A stretch of 64,000 bases of DNA from Beijerinckiaceae bacterium (GTDB lineage Bacteria > Pseudomonadota > Alphaproteobacteria > Rhizobiales > Beijerinckiaceae): contig CANJVX010000001.1 of NCBI GenBank assembly GCA_947478405.1, positions 1 to 64,000 of the forward strand, read 5' to 3'. The position numbers were made by a program, and so were the translations under genes. Each line of letters starts with the position of its first letter. The stretch's first letter is position 1. Shown piece after piece: positions 37,869-47,899 of the stretch. The notes below the pieces were generated by a model. It made no database searches. It had not been told where the DNA came from and saw only the letters and a list, made by a program, of their open reading frames with translations.

Positions 37869-38531
37869 TTATTGCAAATTGGTGCTCGGTCCGTTCCCGC
37901 GCGCTAATTCTATTTCTGTGATGGCAACAAGAACGTCTGCTCGAGCGGACAGACTTTTTGCTTCGAGAAGCGCTTGCTTTTCTTCCGGACCAAAGGGGCT
38001 CATCATCGCTAAGGCATTGACGAGCGCTTCATTTGGCGTTTGCTCAATACTCTTCCAATCAATTTTAAGCCTATTGGCATCGGCAAAATTACGCAAGGCC
38101 GTCAAGACAGCCGCACGATCGACATCAGATTCGCCATCGTCTTCCACCAAGTCGCGCGCATATTCCTCATAAGAAACGATGCATTGGCGATATGCCGTGA
38201 GGGTTGTGAGTTCTTCCACGACGCGAAATCGTGAAAGCCCCGTCAGCGTGACCATGATTCGCCCGTCGCCGGTTTCAGCAAATTGTGTAATCTTGCCGAT
38301 ACAGCCGACTCGATGGACAGGTGGACTTGACCCCGCATGACTGTCGAGGGGTTGAAGCATGCCGATAATTCTGTCAGCACGAAGCGCATCTTCGATCATC
38401 GCCAAATAGCGAGGTTCGAAAATATTTAATGGTAATTCTCCACGTGGTAGGAGAAGGGCCGATGTCAATGGAAAAAGCGGAACGACCGTTGGCAGCAAAT
38501 CGAGACGATCCGGAGGATTATTGATCCCCAT
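37869..38531 (-). CDS. Lon N-terminal (substrate-binding) domain protein
   Basis: The 220-residue protein is a stand-alone Lon substrate-binding (LAN) domain: [30 protein letters not shown], then [29 protein letters not shown]. There is no ATPase or protease domain. It is 15 bases downstream of the thioredoxin-TPR gene and seven before Trm112, suggesting one operon with a protein quality-control flavour. Confidence 0.92.
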   Translation of the reverse strand: MGINNPPDRLDLLPTVVPLFPLTSALLLPRGELPLNIFEPRYLAMIEDALRADRIIGMLQPLDSHAGSSPPVHRVGCIGKITQFAETGDGRIMVTLTGLSRFRVVEELTTLTAYRQCIVSYEEYARDLVEDDGESDVDRAAVLTALRNFADANRLKIDWKSIEQTPNEALVNALAMMSPFGPEEKQALLEAKSLSARADVLVAITEIELARGNGPSTNLQ

Positions 38532-38546
38532 TTTGTTTGCTCGCGT

Positions 38547-39452
38547 TTAGGAGAAGAGAAGCGTGGAGAGTTTCCGACGCGCATCAATAGTGACTTGGTC
38601 CATCGGGCCCCAAGCTTCGAAGAACTGCAGTAATTGTTGACGCGCCTTTTCGTCTTCCCAGCCGCGTTTCTTCTTCAAGATGTAAAGAAGCGCATCTGCC
38701 GCAGCCGCTCTCTCACCACGTGCACTTAACGCAATGGCAAGGTCGAAGCGTGCCTGATGATCCTCGGAATTGGTAGAAAGCCTCCGCTCGAATTCAACAA
38801 CATCGCCAAGCTCCGCTGCCTGCATCGCAAGTTCAATGGCCGCCTGCACGGCCTGCACTTTCGCATTCTGAGCGGCTTCAGGCGGGAGCGATTCCAGAAC
38901 TTGTTTTGCATCTGTGGCGCGTCCCAGATGGATCAATGCCCGCGCAAGGCCAACCCCAGCTGTAAGGTGTGTTGGATCCTCCTGCAAAATAGCCGTGAAG
39001 ATTTCTGCTGCTTCCTCATGCTTGCCTTCTCCGGCGGCTTCTTCAGCTGAGGCGATAACATTGTCGAGCTCGCTTTCCACGGGGCCAACGAGGCGTTCAA
39101 TAAAATTGCGGATCTCGCGTTCAGGAAGCGCACCGACAAAACCGTCGACTGGTCGCCCATTCTGAAAAGCGATGACCGCCGGAATCGACTTGATGCCGAG
39201 CTGGCCTGCAATCTGTGGATGCTCGTCAATATTCATTTTGGCAAGTTTAACCTTGCCGCCGGCGGCCTTGATTGATTTTTCAATCAAGGGCGTCATCTGT
39301 TTGCAGGGGCCGCACCACGGTGCCCAAAAATCAACAAGGACGGGCTGCTGCATGGATTCCGCAAGAACGTCGTCTCGGAAACCGGAAGTCGTCGTGTCCT
39401 TGATCAGGTCGCCATCACTGGCCGGTGCTGCCTCATTGGTCTGGCCGAACAT
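38547..39452 (-). CDS. Thioredoxin-TPR co-chaperone, CnoX/YbbN type
   Basis: The 301-residue protein has an N-terminal thioredoxin domain with FWAPWCGPCKQMTP and the cis-Pro strand GIKSIPAVIAF. The C-terminal TPR-like helices extend from about residue 125. E. coli CnoX holds oxidised proteins and hands them to GroEL. Unlike E. coli CnoX, the WCGPC active site is intact, so it could also be a reductase. It starts the trx-Lon domain-Trm112 operon. Confidence 0.92.
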   Translation of the reverse strand: MFGQTNEAAPASDGDLIKDTTTSGFRDDVLAESMQQPVLVDFWAPWCGPCKQMTPLIEKSIKAAGGKVKLAKMNIDEHPQIAGQLGIKSIPAVIAFQNGRPVDGFVGALPEREIRNFIERLVGPVESELDNVIASAEEAAGEGKHEEAAEIFTAILQEDPTHLTAGVGLARALIHLGRATDAKQVLESLPPEAAQNAKVQAVQAAIELAMQAAELGDVVEFERRLSTNSEDHQARFDLAIALSARGERAAAADALLYILKKKRGWEDEKARQQLLQFFEAWGPMDQVTIDARRKLSTLLFS

Positions 39453-39642
39453 TCCAATCCTCTTTTGCTATTTAATGGGACATAGCCCATATACTTGATC
39501 TCAAATGGGGCAAAGATCGCGTATCTGCAATGCCTCCATTCAAAGCTGTGTGGCTTTGGCTGTTTTTGCTTTTTGGCGCGTATGCGGTTGCAATCGGAAT
39601 GGGAATGCGGCATATACCCGCCACCGGCGTTGCCGGACGGAT

Positions 39643-39717
39643 GCGGGTGTAGCTCAGGGGTAGAGCACAACCTTGCCAAGGTTGGGGTCGAGGGTTCGAA
39701 TCCCTTCGCCCGCTCCA
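39643..39717 (+). tRNA. tRNA-Gly(GCC)
   Basis: A complete cloverleaf can be folded. The acceptor GCGGGTG pairs with CGCCCGC, the D-arm is GCTC/GAGC, and the anticodon loop CTTGCCAAG gives anticodon GCC. The T-arm is GAGGGTTCGAATCCCTTC, discriminator T, with CCA encoded. Nothing around it shows an attachment-site duplication. Confidence 0.96.
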
Positions 39718-40043
39718 AAATTGAAGCGCCAAACCCCAGGCGCCTTTCCTTGAAAAAACAGGATTTTCGCTGCTGAATTGGCGGGACTATCGTCTCCCGC
39801 ATCACTGCAGCCCCAATCGCGCCCCGCCTGTGCCCCGCGGGGCCAGTTCATCGTGGCCGCCCGATCACATCTTGTAGGCCGCGGCTATGAAGCTGCCCGG
39901 ACCTCAGAAATGCCGGAAAACTTTGTCGGAGAACACCTGAAACGCCTCGCCGTCAGCTTCCCCCGTCCTGTATAAAGTCTGGGTTGCACCGGAACTCCTC
40001 AATCGCATATCAGAGGCGCCTAGATCGGAATGTGGAGTTTTTC
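39718..40043. other. Intergenic region between tRNA-Gly and ppa
   Basis: This 326-base stretch has a short GC hairpin just after the tRNA (listed separately) and must hold the ppa promoter near its end, where GTATAAAG at about 39971 could be a -10 element. I see no ORF with codon-like composition. The 65-residue ORF in the track is not convincing. Confidence 0.5.
39726..39750 (+). terminator. Possible terminator of tRNA-Gly
   Basis: GCGCC-AAACCCCA-GGCGC is followed by CTTTCCTT, nine bases after the tRNA. The stem is short and the T-run is broken, so this is a moderate candidate. Confidence 0.45.
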
Positions 40044-40583
40044 ATGCGTCTCGAAGCAGTGTCCATTGGCAACAATCCTCCTGCAGAGGTGAATGTCGTC
40101 ATCGAGGTTCCGATCGGTGGCGAGCCGATCAAATACGAGATGGACAAAGAAGCCGGCGCCCTTGTGGTTGATCGATTTCTTTATACAGCTATGCGCTATC
40201 CAGGAAACTATGGTTTCATCCCCCACACGCTTTCTGATGACGGTGATCCCTGCGATGTGATTGTTGCCAACACGCGCGCAATCATCCCCGGCGCTATCAT
40301 GAGCTGCCGTATTGTTGGTGTTCTGCTCATGGAAGATGAGGCCGGGGGTGATGAGAAACTGATCGCTGTGCCATCAGCCAAGCTGACCCGACGGTATGAA
40401 AATGTGATGAATTATACTGATCTGCCTGCCATTACACTTGAGCAGATTGAACATTTCTTCACCCACTATAAGGACCTTGAAAAAGGCAAGTGGGTCAAAG
40501 TAACACGCTGGGGTGATGCCGCAGAAGCTCATGCTCTTATTACAAAGGGCATTGAACGCGCGAAAACAGAAAAGAAGCGCTGA
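40044..40583 (+). CDS. ppa: Inorganic pyrophosphatase
   Basis: Ppa hydrolyses pyrophosphate and drives biosynthetic reactions. From the ATG at 40044, with GGAG seven bases before it, the product is 179 residues. It carries the family I signature [10 protein letters not shown] and [13 protein letters not shown]. The ORF-track start 20 codons upstream is unsupported. It ends on the base immediately before the convergent metW gene begins its stop codon. Confidence 0.96.
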   Translation: MRLEAVSIGNNPPAEVNVVIEVPIGGEPIKYEMDKEAGALVVDRFLYTAMRYPGNYGFIPHTLSDDGDPCDVIVANTRAIIPGAIMSCRIVGVLLMEDEAGGDEKLIAVPSAKLTRRYENVMNYTDLPAITLEQIEHFFTHYKDLEKGKWVKVTRWGDAAEAHALITKGIERAKTEKKR

Positions 40584-41222
40584 TCAGTTTCGTCGCTTGA
40601 GCAGGAAGACTGCTTGTTCACCAAACAAATTCCAGACCCACCAAGGGGCGTTCACACGCATGGGCGCCCCCGAACTGTTCAGTGCAACCGCTCGGTCAAT
40701 TTTAGCATCCACTTCATCAACGAGCGCGACAAAGTCACGGATCGTACAAAAGTGAATATTGGGCGTCTCGTACCATGCCAACGGCAGATTTTCAGTGATC
40801 GGCATGCGTCCACCAAACGTGATCTGCAACCGAATGTGCCAGTGCCCAAAATTCGGAAATGACACAATTGCGCGCTTACCAATACGCAGCATCTGTTCCA
40901 GAACACGCCGCGGATTTCGGGTTGCCTGAAGTGTTTGCGACAGAATGACATAATCGAAACTGTCATCGGGATAAGCGGCAAGATCCGTGTCGGCATCGCC
41001 TTGTATGACTGATAGGCCTTTTGCCACGCAATCGTTCACGCCGCGCTGCGATAATTCCATGCCACGGGCATCGACACCGCGTTCTTCTGAAAGCATACGC
41101 AAAAGTGTGCCGTCACCACATCCGATATCGAGTACACGGGTATTGGGCGCGACCATATCCTTAACGAGCAAGAGATCGATACGCGAGGTATCCGCTGCAA
41201 AGTATTGGGTTGTATTCGTCAT
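40584..41222 (-). CDS. metW: Methionine biosynthesis protein MetW
   Basis: MetW works with MetX in methionine synthesis in many proteobacteria. The 212-residue protein has a class I SAM-methyltransferase fold with [31 protein letters not shown] and [14 protein letters not shown], the MetW-specific stretch. Its ATG overlaps the metX stop (ATGA), so the pair is coupled. Confidence 0.95.
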   Translation of the reverse strand: MTNTTQYFAADTSRIDLLLVKDMVAPNTRVLDIGCGDGTLLRMLSEERGVDARGMELSQRGVNDCVAKGLSVIQGDADTDLAAYPDDSFDYVILSQTLQATRNPRRVLEQMLRIGKRAIVSFPNFGHWHIRLQITFGGRMPITENLPLAWYETPNIHFCTIRDFVALVDEVDAKIDRAVALNSSGAPMRVNAPWWVWNLFGEQAVFLLKRRN

Positions 41223-42412
41223 GCGCGCTTGGCCTCTTTCAGTCCGAACGCACGCGCTGAGCTTTCAAGAAAACCTGACGTTGTGGTGAACAATTCCGGA
41301 AGATCGAGCAAGAAGGCGTCATGTCCCTTATCTGTATCTATTTCGACAAAAGAGACTGATGCACCCCCCGCGTTCAACGCGTGAACAATGGCGCGTGAAG
41401 CCGCCGTTGGGAACAACCAGTCTGAAGTAAATGAGACAATGCAAAAGCGCGTCTTGATATCTTTGAAGGCCAGGGCCAGCGTCCCGCCGTAATCTTCTGC
41501 GAGATCGAAATAATCCATGGCCCGCGTCAGATAGAGGTAAGTATTTGCGTCAAAACGCTCGACGAAAGTCGAACCTTGGTGGCGCAAATAGCTTTCGATC
41601 TGGAAGTCGGCATCGAAAGAAAATGTTGGTGCCGTTTTATTCTGCAACTTACGGCCAAATTTGCGGTGGAGCGCTTCGTCGGACAGATAGGTGATGTGAG
41701 CTGCCATGCGCGCGACGGCGAGGCCCTTGGTCGGGAGACGCCCACTTTCAAAGTACTGTCCATGTATCCAATCGGGATCAGCCATAACGGCCTGACGACC
41801 GACTTCATTAAAAGCGATGTTTTGCGACGAATGGCGCGGCGCCGTTGCAATCGGGATGGCGCAGAAGACGCGTTCGGGATAGCTGGCCGCCCATTGCAGA
41901 ACCTGCATGCCGCCCATCGACCCGCCGATGACGCAAAAGAGTTTTTCGATTCCCAGATGGTCGATGAGCAAGGCCTGCGCGCGCACCATGTCACGGATGG
42001 TGACCATAGGCATGTCGAGCCCATAGGGTTTTCCGGTTGCAGGATTGGTAGAGGCTGGTCCCGTTGTGCCCAGGCACCCGCCCAAGACATTCGAACAGAT
42101 GACGAAATAGCGGTCGGTGTCTACTGGCTTGCCCGGCCCTACCATTGTCTCCCACCAACCAGGCTTTCCAGTCAGTGGGTGAATATTGGCGACATGCTGG
42201 TCGCCGGTCAGCGCATGGCAAACCAAAATTGCGTTGGTTTTTTCGGAATTGAGTGTGCCGTAGGTCTGGTAGGCGATGGTCAGCGGCGAGAGAGCGATCC
42301 CTGCGTCCATCATGAGTGGCTGGGTGGCAGGCAGGCGGAGGACGAGGCTATGCGGGGCGTCAGCCTCGCGCCACGTGGCGTGACCAGCCTTGAGAGGTTT
42401 AATCTCCGTCAC
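41219..42412 (-). CDS. metX: Homoserine O-acetyltransferase (acyltransferase)
   Basis: MetX acylates homoserine, the first step of methionine synthesis. The 397-residue alpha/beta hydrolase has the nucleophile elbow [13 protein letters not shown], Asp in TSDWLFP and His in [20 protein letters not shown] and [10 protein letters not shown] are family motifs. The start is GTG at 42412. Acetyl versus succinyl donor cannot be proved by eye. A hairpin upstream was considered as a riboswitch and rejected. Confidence 0.95.
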   Translation of the reverse strand: MTEIKPLKAGHATWREADAPHSLVLRLPATQPLMMDAGIALSPLTIAYQTYGTLNSEKTNAILVCHALTGDQHVANIHPLTGKPGWWETMVGPGKPVDTDRYFVICSNVLGGCLGTTGPASTNPATGKPYGLDMPMVTIRDMVRAQALLIDHLGIEKLFCVIGGSMGGMQVLQWAASYPERVFCAIPIATAPRHSSQNIAFNEVGRQAVMADPDWIHGQYFESGRLPTKGLAVARMAAHITYLSDEALHRKFGRKLQNKTAPTFSFDADFQIESYLRHQGSTFVERFDANTYLYLTRAMDYFDLAEDYGGTLALAFKDIKTRFCIVSFTSDWLFPTAASRAIVHALNAGGASVSFVEIDTDKGHDAFLLDLPELFTTTSGFLESSARAFGLKEAKRA

Positions 42413-42586
42413 CGACCCTAACTCCGAACCCTTTGTCCGCTATTTCGAACGATGTCCGGTGTTAGGAGCGGCTCCGGAGCAAGTCAAGCTATCAGCCCGG
42501 TGAGGCTTTCAAGGTGGTTTCCTTTGCATTGCAGGGCACTCAACAGTAAGACAGGCGCTCAATTCAATTCCAGCGAGACCTCGTCC

Positions 42587-43450
42587 GTGGCCGCCCAATC
42601 CGACGCCGACAAGGATCCTCAGGCGATCCTCAGCGAACTCCGGGTCGACATCGACCGGATTGACGGGGACTTGCATCGCCTTCTCATGGAGCGTGGCGAA
42701 ATCATCGACCGGCTGATCGCTGTAAAGGCGCGGCAGGGTGGCGGTTCTGCTTTCCGGCCCGGCCGCGAAGCCGAGATGATGCGCCGTCTAGCAGAGCGCC
42801 ATCGCGGCTTGTTGCCGCTCGATACAGTCGAGAGCATCTGGCGTATCATCATCGCCACATTCACCTATGTTCAGTCGAATTACGCTGTTCACGCCGATAT
42901 TTCAGGCGGAGATGCATCGATGCGCGATACCGAGCGTTTTCACTTCGGCTTTACGGTGCCCTATATCACCCACAACGGCGCCGCTGGCGTGATCGATGCT
43001 GTTGCCAGATCCTCCGGCGATCTCGGCATGGTCCGTATCGATGGCGGCGTTACCGCCGGGCCTTGGTGGACTCGGCTTACTGCAGCTGAAGCTCCGAAAA
43101 TTATCGCGCGCCTCCCCTTTGTCGAGCGGCCGGACCATCCAGCTGGTATGCCAGTCTATGTGTTAGCTAAGCCGCTTGCGGAGGCCGCGGCACGTGACAT
43201 CTTGCTCTATTGCTTGCATGTGGAGCGTTGGCGCGATGGCTTGCCAGCGGCATTGTCTTTGCAAGGAGGGGAAATCATCGGCAATGCGGCTGATGATAAC
43301 GGGCTTTCCATTCTGGTAGCCGTTCCTTCGGCCGTCGGACTTTCGGGTATCGAATCTGCAATGACGGAAGCAGGCGCGACTGCTTCGCGCGTCAGCGAAG
43401 TCGGTAGCCATGCCGCGCGCTATTCGTTCAACGGCCAAAAAGCAGGCTGA
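42587..43450 (+). CDS. Chorismate mutase with a C-terminal prephenate-dehydratase-like domain
   Basis: The N-terminal part is an AroQ-type chorismate mutase: [26 protein letters not shown] and [13 protein letters not shown]. The remaining 190 residues are not part of the mutase. They resemble a degenerate prephenate-dehydratase/ACT arrangement (GDLGMVRID, then [20 protein letters not shown]). I did not find the catalytic TRF-type motif. I prefer the GTG at 42587 (287 residues). The ORF track's ATG at 42452 adds 45 residues unlike the family. hisC and tyrA follow, so this makes prephenate for Tyr and Phe. Confidence 0.85.
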   Translation: MAAQSDADKDPQAILSELRVDIDRIDGDLHRLLMERGEIIDRLIAVKARQGGGSAFRPGREAEMMRRLAERHRGLLPLDTVESIWRIIIATFTYVQSNYAVHADISGGDASMRDTERFHFGFTVPYITHNGAAGVIDAVARSSGDLGMVRIDGGVTAGPWWTRLTAAEAPKIIARLPFVERPDHPAGMPVYVLAKPLAEAAARDILLYCLHVERWRDGLPAALSLQGGEIIGNAADDNGLSILVAVPSAVGLSGIESAMTEAGATASRVSEVGSHAARYSFNGQKAG

Positions 43451-43481
43451 TGCGTCTGCGCCTCATTATTTCGGATTGATC

Positions 43482-44603
43482 ATGTCTCCTGCTTCGACCA
43501 ATAACCGCCCCTTTCCTCGCCTCGGTGTTCTGGCAATCGATCCCTATGTGCCAGGCAAGAGTGGCGCGCCGGGTGCAGGCAAAATTTACAAGCTCTCGTC
43601 AAACGAGACACCGCTCGGTGCCTCGCCGCTGGCAATTGATGCCTTCAGCAAACTCGCCTCAAAGCTTGAGCTTTATCCAGATGGATCGGTCGCACGCTTG
43701 CGCGGCGCTATTGGCAAGCGTTTTGGTCTCGACCCAGATCGCATTGTCTGCGGCAATGGTTCTGATGATTTGTTGCATCTTTTGTCACTGGCCTATGTAG
43801 GGCCGGGTGATGAGGGCATTTTCACCACCCATGGCTTTCTTGTGTACAAGATTGCCATTCTCACAGCCGGCGGAACGCCCGTGGTTGCGCCGGAAAAAAA
43901 TCTGACCGCGGATGTGGATGCCATTCTGGCTTGTGTCACTCCCCGGACCAAGATTGTCTATCTTGCTAATCCGAACAATCCGACTGGCACATATATGCCC
44001 TTCGAAGAGGTGAAGCGTCTGCATGCATCTTTACCGAAGAATGTGATCTTGGTGCTTGATGCGGCTTATGCCGAATATGTCCGCCGCAATGACTATGCGG
44101 AAGGCATTGAGTTGGCGGCAACGAACGAGAATGTTGTTATGACACGCACATTCTCAAAGATTTTTGGCCTCGCCAATCTGCGTCTCGGCTGGATGTATGC
44201 CCCGCCTCATATTTGTGATGCGATCAATCGGGTGCGTGGACCGTTCAACGTGAACGGCGCTGCGCTTGAGGCCGGTATTGCAGCTGTTGAAGACATTGCT
44301 CATGTTGAGGCCGCAATTGATCACAATGAGAAATGGCTGCCCTGGCTCATGAATGAACTCGCCGCTTTGGGTTTGGAAGTCACGCCAAGTGTTGCCAACT
44401 TCGTGTTGGTTCATTTTTCGAAAGCTTCTGGTGTCAGTGCCGCGGATGCAGATTCATTTTTGACGGCGCGCGGCATTATCGTGCGCGCGGTTGGCGCTTA
44501 TGGTCTGCCTGAATGCTTGCGCATTACTGTGGGCACCGAAGAAGCGAACCGCATTGTCGTTGAAGGTCTGCGCGCCTATGTGCAGGAGGCGCGTCGTGGC
44601 TGA
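43482..44603 (+). CDS. hisC: Histidinol-phosphate/aromatic aminotransferase
   Basis: This class I/II PLP enzyme has 373 residues from the ATG at 43482. [31 protein letters not shown] and [16 protein letters not shown] (PLP lysine in SK) are typical of HisC. It sits with chorismate mutase and tyrA rather than in the his operon, so it may serve aromatic as well as histidine synthesis, as proposed for similar clusters. It overlaps tyrA by eight bases. Confidence 0.94.
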   Translation: MSPASTNNRPFPRLGVLAIDPYVPGKSGAPGAGKIYKLSSNETPLGASPLAIDAFSKLASKLELYPDGSVARLRGAIGKRFGLDPDRIVCGNGSDDLLHLLSLAYVGPGDEGIFTTHGFLVYKIAILTAGGTPVVAPEKNLTADVDAILACVTPRTKIVYLANPNNPTGTYMPFEEVKRLHASLPKNVILVLDAAYAEYVRRNDYAEGIELAATNENVVMTRTFSKIFGLANLRLGWMYAPPHICDAINRVRGPFNVNGAALEAGIAAVEDIAHVEAAIDHNEKWLPWLMNELAALGLEVTPSVANFVLVHFSKASGVSAADADSFLTARGIIVRAVGAYGLPECLRITVGTEEANRIVVEGLRAYVQEARRG

Positions 44604-45555
44604 CCTTTTCTCAAAGCCGCTCGACAAACCGCTTTTCGAGCGCATGGTTATTGTTGGTGTCGGGCTCATTGGATCATCGCTTTTGCGCGCTGCACGCCAG
44701 CGCAATCTGGTGAAGACTTTAGTGGCCGCAGATTGTTCGGCTGATGTGTGCGCCCGGGTCGCTGAAATTGGCATTGCAGACGAAATTTTCCAGGATGCAA
44801 ATCAGGCCGTCCGCGGCGCTGATCTTGTCATTCTCTGTACGCCTGTTGGCAATATAGGCACGGTCGCCGCCGAGATCGCACCGCATCTGCGCGCTGGGGC
44901 TATTCTGTCTGATGTGGGCTCAGTCAAAGCATCAGTCGTGGCGGCAGTTCAGCCGCATTTGTCGCAAGATGTTCATTTTGTGCCCGCACATCCTGTCGCA
45001 GGTACAGAATATTCCGGACCAGATGCTGGCTTCTCAACACTCTTTTCCGAGCGTTGGTGTATCTTGACGCCACCCGAAGGGTCGGATCCAGATGCCGTGA
45101 AAAAGCTTCAGGAATTCTGGACCGAGATTGGTTCGAATGTGGAAATCATGACACCCGCGCATCATGATCTCGTGCTGGCTATTACCAGCCATGTTCCACA
45201 TCTGATTGCTTATAATATTGTTGGCACAGCTGCAGATCTTGAAGAAGTTACGCAGTCTGAAGTTATCAAGTTCTCGGCTGGCGGCTTCCGTGATTTCACC
45301 CGCATCGCTGCTTCCGATCCGACAATGTGGCGCGATATTTTTCTCAATAACAAGGAAGCGGTTCTCGAAATGCTCGGTCGTTTCAACGAGGATCTAGCGG
45401 CCTTGCAACGGATGATTCGTTGGGGCGATGGACAAGGATTGTCTGATTTGTTTACCCGAACCCGCGCTATCAGGCGCAGCATTATTGCGCAGGGACAGGA
45501 CGCAGCTGCCGCTGATTTTGGTCGCCGCGGTGCGTCCGGCGAAAAGCCTCAGTAA
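44596..45555 (+). CDS. tyrA: Prephenate/arogenate dehydrogenase
   Basis: TyrA oxidatively decarboxylates prephenate or arogenate in tyrosine synthesis. From the GTG at 44596 the 319-residue product has the NAD-binding [30 protein letters not shown] and [19 protein letters not shown] follow. AGGAGG lies six bases before the start. The ORF track begins 35 codons too early, inside hisC. No ACT domain is present. The stop overlaps the convergent DUF2125 gene. Confidence 0.94.
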   Translation: MADLFSKPLDKPLFERMVIVGVGLIGSSLLRAARQRNLVKTLVAADCSADVCARVAEIGIADEIFQDANQAVRGADLVILCTPVGNIGTVAAEIAPHLRAGAILSDVGSVKASVVAAVQPHLSQDVHFVPAHPVAGTEYSGPDAGFSTLFSERWCILTPPEGSDPDAVKKLQEFWTEIGSNVEIMTPAHHDLVLAITSHVPHLIAYNIVGTAADLEEVTQSEVIKFSAGGFRDFTRIAASDPTMWRDIFLNNKEAVLEMLGRFNEDLAALQRMIRWGDGQGLSDLFTRTRAIRRSIIAQGQDAAAADFGRRGASGEKPQ

Positions 45556-46559
45556 AGCGGCGTGAGAACCGGACCGCTTCGCAAGGGTCCAAAGAAAAAA
45601 CGGCTATCTTGAAAACGAAGCGGCATTTGGACGGCCGACCCATCTTTCCGCTCAAGCAAAGCTCCCGCGAGTTGCGCAGTATTTCTGGGAACAAAATGAG
45701 CGAGTAGGGGGCTGGCGCCGCGTATACCAACAGCTAGCTCGCCCTGTATCCGATGTGACGGATCAAGACCTAGGACGCCCTTTCCCTCGAAGGCAAAATT
45801 CCCTTTTGAGATACGGCTAGCCTCAAGCAACAATTGACCATTCTGTGAGCGCCAATTTTCAAGCAAGGATTGCCATGCATTTGCCCGCAAACCAAGTGTT
45901 TGGGTTAATGTTCCGTTGAGCTCAACTAATCCAGCCTCTTGATTTCCAATTAACGCATCAAGATTTGATGAACGGATGCCATCAAGGCGTAGTGCGAAAT
46001 CGACAGCGCGGTCTTCGGTGGACCGCGCTGTATCGGTGCGCAGATGAAGCTCAGCCGTCTTCATCATCAACACAGGTCTATCCGTGGGATCGCTTGGCTT
46101 GAATTCTGCGACGGTGATCGATAGGCGCTCAAGGTCACGACCAAACCGCGCTGAAATGCGCATGCTGCTCCATGTCCAAAGAGAGAGAGAGCCGGCGCTA
46201 TCGATTTGGAACGGGCCACTCACATCAGCTAGTGCGAGTTTTGGACTGTAGATTTGTGCCACTGCATGAAAAGACCCCAGTTCGGCGCGCAAGTTCGCGG
46301 TTGTGACCTTTATGGAAGAACAATTCAGCTCAATGCGAAACGGATAACCACCGATCACCTTGTCTGCACAATTCCAATTCCGACCTGCAGTTTTTTCGGC
46401 TGCCATCCAGCTCGCAAGAGCCTCTTCGGCCTTCTGCGATCCGTAAAGCCAGAAACAAGACCAACAAAAAGAGATAAGAAAGAGAAGCCCGGGCGCAAGA
46501 TAAAGGCCGAGGCGGCTCACCGCTTGCGGGGCTTTCTCTGGGGTTTCATATTGCGTCAT
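45549..46559 (-). CDS. DUF2125 domain protein
   Basis: The 336-residue protein has one N-terminal membrane anchor (YLAPGLLFLISFCWSCFWLYG) and a large beta-rich domain beginning CADKVIGGYPFRIELNCSSI, the DUF2125 signature. It is probably periplasmic and anchored. The C-terminal half resembles AsmA-like or lipid-transfer beta-domains only in general pattern. Function is unknown. It overlaps the tyrA stop region by seven bases on the opposite strand. Confidence 0.88.
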   Translation of the reverse strand: MTQYETPEKAPQAVSRLGLYLAPGLLFLISFCWSCFWLYGSQKAEEALASWMAAEKTAGRNWNCADKVIGGYPFRIELNCSSIKVTTANLRAELGSFHAVAQIYSPKLALADVSGPFQIDSAGSLSLWTWSSMRISARFGRDLERLSITVAEFKPSDPTDRPVLMMKTAELHLRTDTARSTEDRAVDFALRLDGIRSSNLDALIGNQEAGLVELNGTLTQTLGLRANAWQSLLENWRSQNGQLLLEASRISKGNFAFEGKGVLGLDPSHRIQGELAVGIRGASPLLAHFVPRNTAQLAGALLERKDGSAVQMPLRFQDSRFFFGPLRSGPVLTPLY

Positions 46560-46582
46560 AGTGATGATCCTGACTGCGGTTC

Positions 46583-47116
46583 ATGATGCAAGATAGCGAT
46601 TGCAAAGATCTCTGGGTTTTCGGATATGGATCCCTGATGTGGCGTCCGGGTTTCGAATTTGAAGAGCGTTACCCCGCCCTTGTCTATGGTTACCACAGGT
46701 CTCTATGCATTTTCTCTCACGTCCATCGCGGCACGCCGGAAAGGCCAGGTCTCGTCTTGGGCCTTGATCGCGGGGGTGCGTGCCGTGGCTTCGCGTTTCG
46801 TGTGGCGCCCTCGAACCGCCAGGCGACACTTGATTATCTTCGTGAGCGCGAGCAGGTCACTTCCGTCTATATAGAGACTTGGTTGAGCGCGCGTCTGCAA
46901 TCTAGTCGATCTGTCACTGCCGTGGCCTACGTGGTTGATCCTGCGCATTCTCAATATGCGGGGCGGTTGCCATATTACGAGCTCGTTCGTTTGGTGCGAC
47001 AAGGGCAAGGTATTTCGGGAGCAAATATTGATTACATCCGGTCGACCTATGAGCATTTGTACGCTGCTGGTGTTCGAGATCCCGATCTAGCAGCACTTAT
47101 TGCCGAACTGAGCTGA
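46583..47116 (+). CDS. Gamma-glutamylcyclotransferase, ChaC type
   Basis: ChaC enzymes cleave glutathione to 5-oxoproline and Cys-Gly. The 177-residue protein has the binding motif VFGYGSLMWRPGF near the N-terminus and the catalytic Glu region LDYLREREQV near residue 85. YYELVRLVRQGQGISGANIDYI follows. GRLPYYELV-type ends are typical. It is divergent from DUF2125 by 23 bases and convergent with plsC by four. Confidence 0.92.
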   Translation: MMQDSDCKDLWVFGYGSLMWRPGFEFEERYPALVYGYHRSLCIFSHVHRGTPERPGLVLGLDRGGACRGFAFRVAPSNRQATLDYLREREQVTSVYIETWLSARLQSSRSVTAVAYVVDPAHSQYAGRLPYYELVRLVRQGQGISGANIDYIRSTYEHLYAAGVRDPDLAALIAELS

Positions 47117-47120
47117 CCCT

Positions 47121-47885
47121 TTAGGGCAGGTTTCGATTTTTCTCGATAATGGGACGAAGTGAAAAATCTTGCGCTAAGGCTTCTTCTATCAGCCGCTCGG
47201 ATGCCATTTCCATCGTTTCTTGGAGGTGAAGGAAAAATGCCTGCTTCTCCATGCCTGGCGCAATCGGTGGGAGAATATCGACAATAATTATTCCCGGCCG
47301 CTTGAGGAGGCTTCGGCGCGCCCAGTAGAGGCCAGAGTTCAAAGCAATGGGCAGGCAGGGCACATGGCCGGAATCGTAAAGGTGGGCGACACCGAATTTG
47401 TATTTCGGCGGCGCGCCGGCTGGCCGACGCGTCCCTTCAGGAAAAATAAAGAGCTGCCGCCCTTCGGCAAAGATTTGCTTGGCTTTGATTTCGGCCTGAG
47501 CCATGGCGCTACTGCCCGAGGTTCGGTCAACGGCGATCTGGTCAGCCTTCCAAAGGTACCAGCCAAACAAGGGTATGTAGGTGAGTTCACGCTTCAGAAT
47601 ATAGCAGAAATCATCAAACAGCATGATGAGTGCAAACGTTTCCCATGCGGATTGGTGTTTGGCTGCAACGATAAAGGGCGCGTTCGGGATATTTTCCAGT
47701 CCACGAAACTCGACATGTATGTGGCATACGACCTTCAGCAACCATAAAGAGCTTTTTGCCCAAACTTTTCCGATCCGGAAAACGGCTGAACGGTTCATTA
47801 CCAACGTCGGAAGGGCAATGATCAGCAGGACCGTGAGATTGGCATAGAAGAGGACATTGAAGATGATTGATCGAATGAAAACCAT
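47121..47885 (-). CDS. plsC: 1-acyl-sn-glycerol-3-phosphate acyltransferase
   Basis: PlsC makes phosphatidic acid from lysophosphatidic acid at the inner membrane. From the ATG at 47885 the 254-residue product has an N-terminal helix pair, the acyltransferase block I as AAKHQSAWETF and block III as FIFPEGTRRPAG. Block I reads HX4E where most family members have HX4D. It follows the ydcF gene after 14 bases. The ORF-track start lies in that gene. Confidence 0.92.
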   Translation of the reverse strand: MVFIRSIIFNVLFYANLTVLLIIALPTLVMNRSAVFRIGKVWAKSSLWLLKVVCHIHVEFRGLENIPNAPFIVAAKHQSAWETFALIMLFDDFCYILKRELTYIPLFGWYLWKADQIAVDRTSGSSAMAQAEIKAKQIFAEGRQLFIFPEGTRRPAGAPPKYKFGVAHLYDSGHVPCLPIALNSGLYWARRSLLKRPGIIIVDILPPIAPGMEKQAFFLHLQETMEMASERLIEEALAQDFSLRPIIEKNRNLP

Positions 47886-47899
47886 GATAAGAGGCGACC

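Noticed and set aside
39643-39717. tRNA-Gly as an integration site for a mobile element
   Set aside because: No integrase, no repeated tRNA 3' end and no change of gene content on either side.
42471-42502. Hairpin upstream of metX resembling a SAM-II riboswitch (stem CCGG with loop containing CTGAT and CTTGC on the minus strand)
   Set aside because: The downstream conserved AAA/GCTAAAA pseudoknot strand of SAM-II is missing and spacing to the start is too long. A covariance search with the SAM-II model would settle it.
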